A stretch of 64,000 nucleotides of DNA from Taibaiella chishuiensis (GTDB lineage Bacteria; Bacteroidota; Bacteroidia; Chitinophagales; Chitinophagaceae), in assembly GCF_003014535.1 (NCBI RefSeq), contig NZ_PYGD01000001.1, positions 1,717,508-1,781,507 on the forward strand, written 5' to 3'. Within the stretch, counting starts at the first letter, position 1. Each line of letters opens with the position of its first letter. Shown here in pieces: positions 33,576-42,295 of this stretch. The position numbers were made by a program, and so were the translations under genes. The notes under the pieces were generated by a model that searched no databases, was not told the DNA's origin, and saw nothing but the letters and a program-made list of their open reading frames with translations.

Positions 33576-34648
33576 CAGTTCAGGATTAAATTTAGGGTTA
33601 CGGTAAAAATAGTGTTTTCATTGCGGATGTCCAGCTCATGCTTGCCGGGGTAGAGCAGCGCCAACCTTTTGCGTACATTCTCCAGGCCTATACCGCCGGC
33701 CCTTTCGGGGCCGCCGGTCTTGAAGTTGTTGCGGCTGTAAAACCGCAATACGCCCTGCTTTACCTCGATATCGATATGGGCAAAGGCATGCTCGCTCATC
33801 GAGTCGATGCCGTGTTTGACCGTGTTTTCAACAAAGGGTAACAGCAGCATAGGCGCGATCACACAGGCTTCAGAGTCGGTAACCACGTTAAGTGTGATTT
33901 GCTGGTGTTGCTCTATTCTTATTCGTTCGATATCCAGGTAATTCTCTATCATTTCCAGTTCTTTCGCCAGCGGCACTTTCTCCTGCTTCGTCTCGTAAAG
34001 CATATAACGCAGGATATCGGAGAGCTGCAGTACCACGGCCGGTGTCTGGTCCGATTTTTTAAGCGATAGGGCATAAATACTGTTGAGTACATTAAACAGG
34101 AAATGCGGGTTTACCTGCGATTTAAGCAGGCTCAGCTCCGAAGCCATTTGCTGCCTGCCGATGGCCTCCTGCTGTACCCGCACACGGAAGTACTGCTGCA
34201 TCAGGAAACCGATAGAGAACATAAGCAACACCAGGAAAATAGCCGGGAACACATTCAGGTAGTAATCGCTCCAGCTCATATGCCGGCCCCGCATACTGAC
34301 CGCTATGGAGGAGAGATCGCCATCGGTAACATCTTTGAAATGTTGCAGGATCCATACATTGTACCGGCTCACAACCATGGTGGATGTTACCACAAGAGCC
34401 AGCAATGCCGGGAAGTACACGCGGTAGCGCCGGGTAACGAAATAGGCCGGCATAAGCCAGAAGGTATTGATGCTGCTGGCCGATATAAAGAGCAGGTTGT
34501 ACAGGGCGGCATGCCACAGAAAGGCCCGTTCCATACCGGGTTCCGGCTGGTAGCGGAGCATATTGTGATAAGAGGCATTCAGGATAAGACCCCAGGCAAT
34601 AAGGTTCAGGATGATCCTGATGCGATGTTTGTAAATCCAGGCTAACAT
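33575..34648 (-). CDS. LytS-type sensor histidine kinase (cytoplasmic/membrane)
   Basis: 357 residues. Four membrane helices in the first ~150 residues, then the His_kinase domain 'LLKSQVNPHFLFNVLNSIYA' (His at about 180) and HATPase ('FVENTVKHGID', 'GGIGLENVRKRL'). No large sensor domain, so the signal is probably in the membrane. Paired with the downstream LytTR gene. Confidence 0.93.
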   Translation of the reverse strand: MLAWIYKHRIRIILNLIAWGLILNASYHNMLRYQPEPGMERAFLWHAALYNLLFISASSINTFWLMPAYFVTRRYRVYFPALLALVVTSTMVVSRYNVWILQHFKDVTDGDLSSIAVSMRGRHMSWSDYYLNVFPAIFLVLLMFSIGFLMQQYFRVRVQQEAIGRQQMASELSLLKSQVNPHFLFNVLNSIYALSLKKSDQTPAVVLQLSDILRYMLYETKQEKVPLAKELEMIENYLDIERIRIEQHQQITLNVVTDSEACVIAPMLLLPFVENTVKHGIDSMSEHAFAHIDIEVKQGVLRFYSRNNFKTGGPERAGGIGLENVRKRLALLYPGKHELDIRNENTIFTVTLNLILN

Positions 34649-34778
34649 GGTACGAAATTCTGTATGTTCCGGCAGCCTCGCGGGCGGCCTGGGACGAAAA
34701 GTGTTTTTTTATAAACGAAAACAAGATAAGGCACATCGATGGCTTTATATCACCAGGCAGCGGAATTTTGTAGTTGCG

Positions 34779-34898
34779 ATGATGCTTACCCGGCCATTTG
34801 CCCGGACCACGGTCCTGTTACTGCTTGGCCTTGTATTGCCGCACCTCATTTTCCTGCCGCTTTTCTTTTACCAGTTGTACCGCAGGTCGTTGGCCTGA
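34779..34898 (+). CDS. Possible small single-span membrane protein
   Basis: 39 residues from the ATG at 34779: a short N-terminus with basic residues, then a hydrophobic stretch (TVLLLLGLVLPHLIFLPLFF) and a basic tail (YRRSLA). A strong terminator follows 25 bp later, which supports a real transcription unit between two divergent genes. A longer ORF to 34647 seems unlikely. No homologue recognised. Confidence 0.4.
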   Translation: MMLTRPFARTTVLLLLGLVLPHLIFLPLFFYQLYRRSLA

Positions 34899-34922
34899 AA
34901 AGGGCACGATTTGTTTTGAAGA

Positions 34923-34952
34923 AAAAAGGATGGCCGGGAAGCCATCCTTTTT
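34923..34952 (+). terminator. Terminator after the small membrane ORF
   Basis: 12-bp stem AAAAAGGATGGC / GCCATCCTTTTT with a 6-nt loop and T-rich end. Confidence 0.75.
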
Positions 34953-34992
34953 GATTTTTACAGAGATATTTTTATGTGATCGCGAAAAAAAA

Positions 34993-35000
34993 TATATTTG
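34993..35000 (+). promoter_or_regulatory. -7 promoter box of the small lipoprotein gene
   Basis: TATATTTG, exact TAnnTTTG, with TTTATG about 20 bp upstream as a weak -33; predicted leader about 18 nt. Confidence 0.45.
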
Positions 35001-35021
35001 ACGGCTGAAACAGACCCGCTC

Positions 35022-35534
35022 ATGCGTACCCGGATCAAAAACGTCTTTATTTTTTCTGTTGCCGGATTGTTGGTATTTACCGGATGTAAAAAGGAGCGCT
35101 ACATCTGTGGCCATTCTTATACCTACTTTCCCGGATCTGTTGTCTTCTCGGGCTTCTCAGCCGCGGCATTAAAGACGGTTGTCGTCGGGCGCTATGCCGC
35201 CGGCAGCAATTTCAGCGCTCTTATCGGGCAGGATACGCTGGACGCTTCGGCCGGTTATTTTGAAGGTGATACTGTATATAACTCCAATAAGGATGGGTTT
35301 TTCCAGACGGCGACCCAGGTCGATTATAGAATTTCTTTACCCGAGGCAGGCAGGGTATTCGAGCTTACCGGCATAAGACAACTTGAAAAGGATTATACCT
35401 GGGAACAAAACGAACGCTGCGGGATCGGCAGCGTACAAACCCGCTTCAGGCCCTATGCGCATAAGCTCGATGGCATTGACTATGTGTTCACCAGTGGCGC
35501 GGGTAATAAATGGTATATCTACCTGGTCAAATAA
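35022..35534 (+). CDS. Small predicted lipoprotein of unknown function
   Basis: 170 residues from the ATG at 35022. Signal peptide ending in the lipobox LVFTGC, with lipidated Cys at about 22. The mature part is short beta-rich sequence with two later cysteines (ICGH and ERCG), perhaps a disulfide. No family recognised. It stands alone; 35535-35723 downstream has no feature I can support. Confidence 0.7.
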   Translation: MRTRIKNVFIFSVAGLLVFTGCKKERYICGHSYTYFPGSVVFSGFSAAALKTVVVGRYAAGSNFSALIGQDTLDASAGYFEGDTVYNSNKDGFFQTATQVDYRISLPEAGRVFELTGIRQLEKDYTWEQNERCGIGSVQTRFRPYAHKLDGIDYVFTSGAGNKWYIYLVK

Positions 35535-35723
35535 CCAGCGCCTTGCACAAGGGATGAAATGCCTGCTTCCTGATACATAATATCCTACGGTTTCGTATTG
35601 CCGGTCGGCTTGTCTGTTCTCCCCTTTAAATTGTCGCATCTGCACCCCGGCGATCCCGGGATAATTTGGAAACTTGCATCTCGTAAGGAAAGGTCTTTAA
35701 ACTGTTTTCTCTAAACCAACTAT

Positions 35724-37046
35724 ATGAACACACCTAAGAAAGCCGCAATCGGATTTATTTTTGTCACCCTGCTGATCGATGTCATGGGCTGGGGGCTTAT
35801 CATCCCGGTGATGGCCGACCTGATCGCGCAACTCAAAAAAATACCGGTCAACCAGGCCAGTCCATATGGGGCCATCCTGCTGTCTGTATTTGCCATTACG
35901 CAATTCCTGTTTGCGCCGGTAATCGGCAACCTGAGCGATAAGTTTGGCCGTAGGCCCGTACTGTTGTTGTCGCTGCTGGGTTTCGGCATCGACTACATTA
36001 TCCTGGCCCTGGCGCCCGCTTATGGCTGGCTGTTTATAGGCCGGGTTATCGCCGGCATTACCGGCGCCAGCTTTACCACGGCAACCGCCTATATTGCCGA
36101 TGTGAGCACCGACGAAACCACCCGGGCTAAAAACTTCGGCATGATCGGGGCGGCCTTCGGCCTGGGTTTTGTACTGGGACCTGCACTGGGCGCACTCCTG
36201 GCCACCTGGGGTATCCGTGCACCATTTTATGCGGCTGCAGCCTTATGCCTGCTCAACTGCCTGTACGGTTATTTCTTCCTGCCCGAATCTTTAAGCAAGG
36301 AAAATCGCCGTCCCTTCGACTGGAAGCGGGCCAACCCCTTCGGCGCGCTGAAGTTCCTGACCCGCCACCCGGAAATCGGCGGACTGGCCGCCAGCTTTTT
36401 CCTGATCTACCTGGGCGCCCAGGCGGTACAGGGCAACTGGAACTTCTTTACGATCTACCGGTTTAACTGGAGTGAGAAAATGGTAGGTATCTCGCTGGCA
36501 GTTGTAGGTGTGTTGGTAGGCGCTGTACAAGCGGGTTTGACGCGCGTGGTCAACCCGAAGATCGGCAATGAGAAGAGTATTTACCTGGGCCTGTCGCTGT
36601 ACACCCTGGGCCTGGTACTGTTTGCATTTGCCTCGCAAAGTTGGATGATGTTTGCCTTCCTGGTACCTTATTGCCTGGGGGGTATCTGCGGTCCGTCGCT
36701 GCAATCAGTTATATCCGGTCATGTGCCAGCCAACCAGCAAGGCGAGCTGCAGGGCGCGTTAACCGGGCTTATGAGCCTGACCACCATCGTAGGACCATTG
36801 ATCATGAACAGCACGTTCTCCTACTTTACCACGGACAAAGCGCCATTTTATTTCCCGGGTATTCACTTCCTGATCGGCGCCTGTTGTATGCTGGTCAGTA
36901 TCCTGATTACCTACAAGGTGCTGAGTCGCGAAAAGAAAGATCATCCTGAGTTGTTACCCGTAATCAAAGGCGCCGACGATGGCAGCCATACGGAAATCAA
37001 CCTGGCTGCATCTGCAGAGGATAACAAGCATACACCGCTGCATTAA
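35724..37046 (+). CDS. MFS efflux transporter, TCR/Tet-like
   Basis: 440 residues, 12 hydrophobic segments. The start 'GFIFVTLLIDVMGWGLIIPV' and motif A 'GNLSDKFGRRPVLLLSLLG' resemble the 12-helix TetA/TCR family, drug:H+ antiporters of the inner membrane. The known substrate is not predictable; it need not be tetracycline. The C-terminal ~30 residues are hydrophilic. No TetR-type regulator is adjacent. Confidence 0.9.
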   Translation: MNTPKKAAIGFIFVTLLIDVMGWGLIIPVMADLIAQLKKIPVNQASPYGAILLSVFAITQFLFAPVIGNLSDKFGRRPVLLLSLLGFGIDYIILALAPAYGWLFIGRVIAGITGASFTTATAYIADVSTDETTRAKNFGMIGAAFGLGFVLGPALGALLATWGIRAPFYAAAALCLLNCLYGYFFLPESLSKENRRPFDWKRANPFGALKFLTRHPEIGGLAASFFLIYLGAQAVQGNWNFFTIYRFNWSEKMVGISLAVVGVLVGAVQAGLTRVVNPKIGNEKSIYLGLSLYTLGLVLFAFASQSWMMFAFLVPYCLGGICGPSLQSVISGHVPANQQGELQGALTGLMSLTTIVGPLIMNSTFSYFTTDKAPFYFPGIHFLIGACCMLVSILITYKVLSREKKDHPELLPVIKGADDGSHTEINLAASAEDNKHTPLH

Positions 37047-37067
37047 TACGATAACCATTTACTTAAA

Positions 37068-37101
37068 ACACAAGCGATCCGCTATCGGGGATCGCTTGTG
37101 T
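37068..37101. terminator. Bidirectional terminator
   Basis: 13-bp perfect stem ACACAAGCGATCC with an 8-nt loop between the convergent MFS and YCII genes. Confidence 0.7.
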
Positions 37102-37126
37102 CATTTATGCCAGGTCCGGTAAAGTA

Positions 37127-37585
37127 CTAATCGGTCGTATTGAAGCGGGGCTGCGGTATTTCCCGCACTTCGACGGTGCCGCCATAAGCGAGTACCGGGC
37201 AGGCGCCGGCCTGCAGGAGGGCTTGTTCCATATCTGTAGCCTGCAATACGATATTGCTGACCACCTTCAGGCTGTCGCAGATCACGGTTTCCCGGCGCAC
37301 TTCCTTTTCCGGTCCGGCTACGACATAACTTGTGCCGGGGAAAGCAAAGCTGGTTACATAAATGCCCGCTGCTTTCCACTGGGCAAGCACCTGGTCCCAT
37401 TCCGGTCCAACGGCTTTGGCCTGTGCCGTGGTATAACTTACCGGCACCCTTACTAATAAGCTGAATGTTTTCATCGCGATGGTTTGTTGATTTTTTAAAA
37501 CTACCGGGTTATGCCCGTTTTGCGCCATTGCGCCTGTGCCCGAAAGCGACAGGCAGAGCAATGTAAACGACAGTTTGTGTTTCAT
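37127..37585 (-). CDS. Secreted YCII-like (DGPF) domain protein
   Basis: 152 residues. Signal peptide 1-21 (cut after AMAQ). The mature domain ('FSLLVRVPVSY', 'WDQVLAQWKAAGIYVTSFAF', 'LQATDMEQALLQAGACPVL', 'VEVREIP') has the alpha-beta plait of YCII/DGPF proteins. Export is unusual for that family. Its role is unknown. It lies 68 bp after the AraC gene and may be its target. Confidence 0.7.
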   Translation of the reverse strand: MKHKLSFTLLCLSLSGTGAMAQNGHNPVVLKNQQTIAMKTFSLLVRVPVSYTTAQAKAVGPEWDQVLAQWKAAGIYVTSFAFPGTSYVVAGPEKEVRRETVICDSLKVVSNIVLQATDMEQALLQAGACPVLAYGGTVEVREIPQPRFNTTD

Positions 37586-37653
37586 TTTATTCCTGTTTTA
37601 GCAGTACAAAATTCGACACGAAACCGGCAATAGCCTTGTATAAAACCATTGAT

Positions 37654-38427
37654 TTACCAGCGCGGAGGCGCGAGGAAGAAGTCGGTAGGAGATTGACCGG
37701 TAAAGGTTCTGAAGTCTTTATTAAAATGCGGCTGATCGGCATAACCCGCATCCAGGGCAATGTCCGTAAAGGTCCTGTCTTTATTGCCACGGCTTACCAG
37801 CGCATTCATCCGTACCAGGGCGCTGTATTGCTTGGGCGAGGCGCCTACGGTTTTGCGAAACCGTTTCTCGAATGCATCCTGGCTGATATACAAAGCGGCG
37901 GCCAGCGCTTTGATCTTTAAGGCGCCTTCGGTTGCCTGTATCCTGCCGAGAGCTTCTGCAACCAGCGGGTCGGTTACCGGCGATTGCAGCCTGGAGGTTA
38001 AAAGTCTTTCTACAACCCTAATACGCTCACTGTTGCTGCCTGCTGTTGCGAGTTGTTCGCTGAGGTGATCTGCTGCTGTTGGGGTTATTAAATGATCCAG
38101 TGAAGCGGTGGTGCCGAACAGTTCGTGCAGCGGTTGCCGGAAAAATGCAGCCGCTCCGGCCTCACGGAATAATACCAGTACATTGCCGCTACCCGGGGCA
38201 TACCGGATCAGCCGGGCGGATTTTTGCATACCGGACAACATGTTGCGGGGCAGGAGGCCAGGCTGTGTACCGCCCAGTTCGCCTACATCGCCCTGGTACC
38301 GGAAAACCAGGGTCAGGCCGTTACCGGGCAATATCCTGTTGACGGATTCCTGTGCACAGGCAATCACCAGGTAATGCCTGATATAAGGCTGTAGTAAAGG
38401 CGCCGGCTGGAATTGTTCTATAAGCAT
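37654..38427 (-). CDS. AraC-family transcriptional regulator
   Basis: 257 residues. The N-terminal DUF6597-like region ('PLLQPYIRHYLVIAC', 'RILPGNGLTLVFRY') and a C-terminal AraC HTH ('LYISQDAFEKRFRKTVGASPKQY' in two parts and 'IALDAGYADQPHFNKDFRTF') are clear. It lies 11 bp after the TPR protein gene. Confidence 0.9.
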   Translation of the reverse strand: MLIEQFQPAPLLQPYIRHYLVIACAQESVNRILPGNGLTLVFRYQGDVGELGGTQPGLLPRNMLSGMQKSARLIRYAPGSGNVLVLFREAGAAAFFRQPLHELFGTTASLDHLITPTAADHLSEQLATAGSNSERIRVVERLLTSRLQSPVTDPLVAEALGRIQATEGALKIKALAAALYISQDAFEKRFRKTVGASPKQYSALVRMNALVSRGNKDRTFTDIALDAGYADQPHFNKDFRTFTGQSPTDFFLAPPRW

Positions 38428-38438
38428 GGATGCGGTGC

Positions 38439-39845
38439 TCAGGCAAAGAAAGAACCGGGTACCGGGCTTTCTATGGTAAAGTTATAACGGTTGTCGTTTG
38501 TTTTTGTGCCAATGCCCTTCAGGTAGTCCTTATGCGCCAGGTAAAATTCAAGGTTAGGGCTTGCGCCGAGGAGCTCGGGTTCCATCGCAAAAATGCCGGC
38601 GGCAATTACTTCGGCAGGGCGTTGATCTGCTGCTGTTTTTTCAACTTCGCCTTCGCGGGTTTCCGATATCCGGAAGCCTGCTTCCCAGGGAAAGCTGTAA
38701 CTCTGGGTCATAAAGCCGATAATGTCGGGTGTAACTCCCGAAGGCGCCAGCCAGTTATGGTTCAGGGCAAAAGTAACCTGGTTGTTACGGATGGTCGAAA
38801 ATGCTTCGTAGGACAGGTGCCTGCTATCTGCGGCCACCACCAGGCAATCTTCGTACTGCCCTTCCTCCTGGTACAAGCTGAAGGGCAGGCCGTATTGAAG
38901 GGCCAGCAGGCGTCCTGTTATTTCCGAATCCCGGTCGTCGCAGGCAACGATGCTTTGTACGTTTATACCTAATTTAGTTGTGTATTCCTGTAGCTTCCTG
39001 GCAATATGCTTCAGGGTTTCCTCTTGTCCCCAGCTGGCTACATAACGGCCCCCGGCCACGAAACCATCTTCTTCCTCTTCATCGAAATAGTCGAGGATGA
39101 TACCGCCATATTGAATAAATTGCCAGTCGCGGATATGGTGGCGTACCTCGGATAGGGTATTGCAGCGCTGCAACATTTCTTGCAATTCAGCCACTTTCTG
39201 CCGGGGTATATCGAGGTCGTCCTGCTCCTGTTGTGCATCGAGAAATGCCACGAGTTCGTTTGTGGCATCCCGGGCATTTTCCGTTTCCCGGTTCAGGATC
39301 CTGCATTTGGTCAGGAAATAAAGATCCCAGAAGTCATAGGCGCCTGCTGTTGCGCTCAATACTTCGATCGCCTTGTTCATGTTGAACCGCCGTGCATAGG
39401 CGATCGCCAGGTCATGCCGGGCTTCGGCATTACCTGGAGCGAGTAATAGCGACCGCTCGTAAAAGGGCTGTGCCAGGTCGTACATGCCGTTGCTAAAATA
39501 GTAATTGCCCAGTTCCTGGTAGGCGGTGGCATCCGATGGATTACGGAGCACCGCTTCGTACAGGGCTTGTTCCTCCGGCGCCTCCAGCGCTTCCAGGCAT
39601 TGTGCCGCTATTTCGTAAAGCGGCAGGTAGTCCGCATCTTTACGGAAGCCCCAGCCCGATGCCCGCAGGGCATCCTGGAAATTACCCGCCTCGAAATCTG
39701 CTTTTGCCTTTTGCAGGTCTTCTTCAGCGGGTGAAGCAACAGGCGCTTGCTGGTTTGCGGCAGCAGGGGGAGGCGTTGGCTGTTGCTGATCGGTTGTAGC
39801 CGGCGATGGCGTTGTTTTCTTTTTCAGGAAGTCGAAGATACCCAT
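38439..39845 (-). CDS. TPR protein with unknown C-terminal domain
   Basis: 468 residues from the ATG at 39845 ('MGIFDFLKKK'). A proline/glutamine-rich linker (about 11-45) leads to four TPR-like units (about 50-220; 'AYQELGNYYFSNGMYDLAQPF', split, is a clear one). The C-terminal half (about 225-460) has a pattern like a phosphoribosyltransferase-type alpha/beta fold ('INVQSIVACDDRDSEITGRLL' spanning ~295-315, 'GLPFSLYQEE', 'DCLVVAAD'), but I cannot name it. No signal peptide: cytosolic. Confidence 0.7.
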   Translation of the reverse strand: MGIFDFLKKKTTPSPATTDQQQPTPPPAAANQQAPVASPAEEDLQKAKADFEAGNFQDALRASGWGFRKDADYLPLYEIAAQCLEALEAPEEQALYEAVLRNPSDATAYQELGNYYFSNGMYDLAQPFYERSLLLAPGNAEARHDLAIAYARRFNMNKAIEVLSATAGAYDFWDLYFLTKCRILNRETENARDATNELVAFLDAQQEQDDLDIPRQKVAELQEMLQRCNTLSEVRHHIRDWQFIQYGGIILDYFDEEEEDGFVAGGRYVASWGQEETLKHIARKLQEYTTKLGINVQSIVACDDRDSEITGRLLALQYGLPFSLYQEEGQYEDCLVVAADSRHLSYEAFSTIRNNQVTFALNHNWLAPSGVTPDIIGFMTQSYSFPWEAGFRISETREGEVEKTAADQRPAEVIAAGIFAMEPELLGASPNLEFYLAHKDYLKGIGTKTNDNRYNFTIESPVPGSFFA

Positions 39846-39914
39846 GTCTTTTTGTTTATGGTCAGGTTGTAACCCGCTGTTGTGGTGTCGCAGGTAAGCT
39901 AAGATACGCAAAAA

Positions 39915-39941
39915 GCGCAGCAACCCTTAAGGCTGCTGCGC
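39915..39941 (-). terminator. Terminator of the VOC gene
   Basis: 11-bp stem GCGCAGCAGCC / GGGTTGCTGCGC type with one mismatch, ending in TTTTT on the minus strand. Confidence 0.6.
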
Positions 39942-39966
39942 GTCACCGTTGTATGGGCATTCAAGC

Positions 39967-40386
39967 TTATGCTTCGGCATGCAGGCCGATGCGGTTGCCC
40001 TCGGTATCGCTGATCACTGCTATAAAACCCGCCTTGATGTAAACAGGGCCGGAGATGATCTGACCACCCGCCGGTACAACCCGGTCCAGTACCGCTTGTA
40101 TCGACGGACTGGCATTAAGATAAACCAGGGTGCCCTGCAGCGAAGGCTGTGCCGTAGCCGATTGGGTAAGGGCGCCGGTTACCCGGCCCGAAGTAGCCTG
40201 GATCACATCGTGGTTAAAAGGGAAGAAGGTTAGCGTTTCGCCGCTTTCGGGGAAGTGCAGGGTCTCCATATCAAGATCGAGCAGGGTTTCGTAAAATTGT
40301 TTGGCCCTTGCCGTATCGGTTACAGGTATTTCAAACCAGTTGATCACATTGGTGGTGGCATCCGTTTTCCTGAGTTGCTGTTTCAT
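39967..40386 (-). CDS. VOC family (glyoxalase-like) protein
   Basis: 139 residues. Two beta-alpha-beta3 units: 'NVINWFEIPVTDTARAKQFYETLL' begins the first (about 17-40) and 'VYIKAGFIAVISDTEGNRIGL' the second. Such proteins bind a divalent metal and act in isomerisation, extradiol cleavage or antibiotic binding; the substrate is unknown. Downstream of a Crp/Fnr gene, with a CRP-like palindrome 53 bp before its start. Confidence 0.85.
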   Translation of the reverse strand: MKQQLRKTDATTNVINWFEIPVTDTARAKQFYETLLDLDMETLHFPESGETLTFFPFNHDVIQATSGRVTGALTQSATAQPSLQGTLVYLNASPSIQAVLDRVVPAGGQIISGPVYIKAGFIAVISDTEGNRIGLHAEA

Positions 40387-40438
40387 TGCGTATATGCTTT
40401 TGTTCGTACAAAGTTCGTACGCAAGGGCCGGATCAACC

Positions 40439-40454
40439 TGTGACGATCGTCACG
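40439..40454. promoter_or_regulatory. CRP/FNR-type palindromic site
   Basis: TGTGACGATCGTCACG contains TGTGA-N6-TCAC(G), the geometry of a CRP site. It lies between the stop of the Crp/Fnr gene (40463) and the VOC gene start, 53 bp upstream of the latter. Confidence 0.6.
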
Positions 40455-40462
40455 AAACAGCG

Positions 40463-41029
40463 TTACATCCTGCGTTTGCGGATCCGGCTCAGGGTTTCCC
40501 GCGCAACGCCCAGGTACGAAGCGAGTTGGCTGAGCGACACCCGTTGCAGCATTTCGGGCTGATGCTGTTCCAGCCAGGCATACCTTTCGCCGGCGGTATA
40601 AAGCTGGAACAGGTTAGCCTGTTCTTCCTGCCTGCTGGCAAACAGGCGGATACATTTGCGGCCCAGGGCTTCGATACCCGCCGATTGCTGCGCTGCCCGG
40701 GCCAGGCCCTGCTTGTCGAATGCAATGACCTGTAGCGGCTCACCGGCTACCAGGTTATAGGCCGAGGGCTCACCCGTACCAAAACTCTGGATATTCGTGG
40801 CGATATCGTTTTCAAAATAGAAAGCCGTATTCTTTTCCAGGCCGTCTTTAAGATAATAGCTCCGGCAATAACCCCGGTCGATATAAAACAAGGCATTGCA
40901 TACCTCGCCTTCGCGCAGGAGGTGAGCGCCCTTTTTAAAAGCCACCGGTGTAAGTACCGGATGCATCAGTGCCCAGTCGCCGGGCGACAGGTCGGTTAAG
41001 GATTGAAGGTAGCGGAGCAGGTTGTTCAT
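40463..41029 (-). CDS. Crp/Fnr-family regulator
   Basis: 188 residues. Cyclic-nucleotide-binding barrel ('FKKGAHLLREGEVCNALFYI', 'GYCRSYYL') and HTH ('VSLSQLASYLGVARETLSRI', about 164-183). The recognition helix ARETLSRIRKRRM is typical of Crp. It starts 12 bp after the PP2C-like gene stop, so it is in one operon with it and the VOC gene. Confidence 0.9.
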   Translation of the reverse strand: MNNLLRYLQSLTDLSPGDWALMHPVLTPVAFKKGAHLLREGEVCNALFYIDRGYCRSYYLKDGLEKNTAFYFENDIATNIQSFGTGEPSAYNLVAGEPLQVIAFDKQGLARAAQQSAGIEALGRKCIRLFASRQEEQANLFQLYTAGERYAWLEQHQPEMLQRVSLSQLASYLGVARETLSRIRKRRM

Positions 41030-41041
41030 GGTAAAACATGC

Positions 41042-41776
41042 TTAAAGTATAACGCGGATAATGGCCAGGTCGTCGGTGGGGGCCAGGCCCCAGGTATGTT
41101 CCAGCTTTTTGAGCTGCAGGTAAAGCATGTCTTCTTTTGCAGCGCCTGTAGTATCTGCCAGCAGCAAAGTTACCGGGTCGACCGGCTGGGCAGCTGTTGC
41201 TTGTCTTACCGGTGTAAAGGTGCCGATGCCGTCGGTAGCTATGCTGAGGTCGCGGATGTCATCCAGCCGGATCTTCTGTTGCTGTTGATCGTACCAGGTA
41301 TCGAAGTCTTCATCGAGGTGGAAGCCCAGGTAGTCGGGCTTGTTGTCTTGCTCAAATTCGTGCAGCACCCCGTTGATGCATACCAGTCCGTCGCCGGCCG
41401 CCAGGCAGACTCCCTGTTTTTTGACCGGGTCGATAACGGCGATAACGAGGGTAGTCAGCAGTTCTTTGCGATCCAGCAGGAGCTGGTTGCGGATGCTGTT
41501 CAATTCGCGGAACAAGGCTTTGAGCAGGGCGCGCAGGCAGGCTTCAGGCGCGGTGTCTGTACCCGGTTCGTAGCGTTGTTTGTATCCCTTTTCGGTAACG
41601 AGTTTGTGCAGGATCTTACCCACGAGCGTGGCGGCAAAATAGCTGTCGGTTCCCATGGTACAGCCGTCCATAACGGCCAGTACGGTTTGGCTGCTGCCGA
41701 TATGTCCTGTATATAAGTAGTCTTCACAATGATCGGTATGGTAGGCGCCGATCTGCAATGCGGAATAAATCTTCAT
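41042..41776 (-). CDS. PP2C-like protein phosphatase
   Basis: 244 residues. Metal-binding acidic residues of the PP2C fold are in place: Asp19 ('HCEDYL'), Asp37 ('VMDGCTMG'), 'AAGDGLV', 'IATDGIG' and 'TDDLAIIRV'. DGCTMG replaces the usual DGMGG. No signal or membrane segment. It may dephosphorylate Ser/Thr in an unknown pathway; no kinase gene is adjacent. First gene of PP2C-Crp-VOC. Confidence 0.82.
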   Translation of the reverse strand: MKIYSALQIGAYHTDHCEDYLYTGHIGSSQTVLAVMDGCTMGTDSYFAATLVGKILHKLVTEKGYKQRYEPGTDTAPEACLRALLKALFRELNSIRNQLLLDRKELLTTLVIAVIDPVKKQGVCLAAGDGLVCINGVLHEFEQDNKPDYLGFHLDEDFDTWYDQQQQKIRLDDIRDLSIATDGIGTFTPVRQATAAQPVDPVTLLLADTTGAAKEDMLYLQLKKLEHTWGLAPTDDLAIIRVIL

Positions 41777-41832
41777 GAATCGGTAGTAAAAGTACGGATC
41801 TGTTGCGGCTTACAAACGTGCCGCTGCCCGGT

Positions 41833-42210
41833 TCATGTGTTTTTCTTATTGGGAGTTGCTGTAACAAGCTGTAGCCGGTGTTGCAGGATCTTCAGGATCA
41901 GCGCATCGGGCATCGGGCGCTTAAGCGGGAATTGTACCGAGCCTTTACCTGTTTTATACCCGGCCAGGTCGGCTGCAAAATCTGCATGGCCAACAGGGGC
42001 AGGGTAGAAGCCGATATGTTGTTTGTAGGCTGCGAAATAAACCAGGGGCCGGCCATCGAGCCGGAAGGCCGGCATGGCATAACTGATGCTTTCGGTTACA
42101 GCGGGCACAGCTGCCCGGATCAATGCACGGATGTGTTGCATCGCCTGTTGTGCTTCTTTGGGGAAGGATGCGATATAGGCGCTTACACTTGCTGGTTTTT
42201 CAGTAGTCAT
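41833..42210 (-). CDS. DUF1801 (YdhG-like) protein
   Basis: 125 residues. DUF1801 features: 'VSAYIASFPKEAQQAMQHIR', 'ESISYAMPAFRLDGRPLVYF', 'HIGFYPAP', 'GSVQFPLKRPMP'. Bacillus YdhG/FrataxinY-like members were called iron chaperones. Cytosolic. A single gene, no clear partner. Confidence 0.88.
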   Translation of the reverse strand: MTTEKPASVSAYIASFPKEAQQAMQHIRALIRAAVPAVTESISYAMPAFRLDGRPLVYFAAYKQHIGFYPAPVGHADFAADLAGYKTGKGSVQFPLKRPMPDALILKILQHRLQLVTATPNKKNT

Positions 42211-42295
42211 GCCTGGTGTATTTGCTGTTGGTCCTTAAAGTTACGGTATAAAATTTACCACCCCGGCCATCCTATGCACCCCTATTTCCCGAAGC

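Noticed and set aside
34647..34898. 83-residue version of the small membrane ORF
   Set aside because: The first 44 residues have no coding character; the 39-residue form starting at 34779 is preferred.
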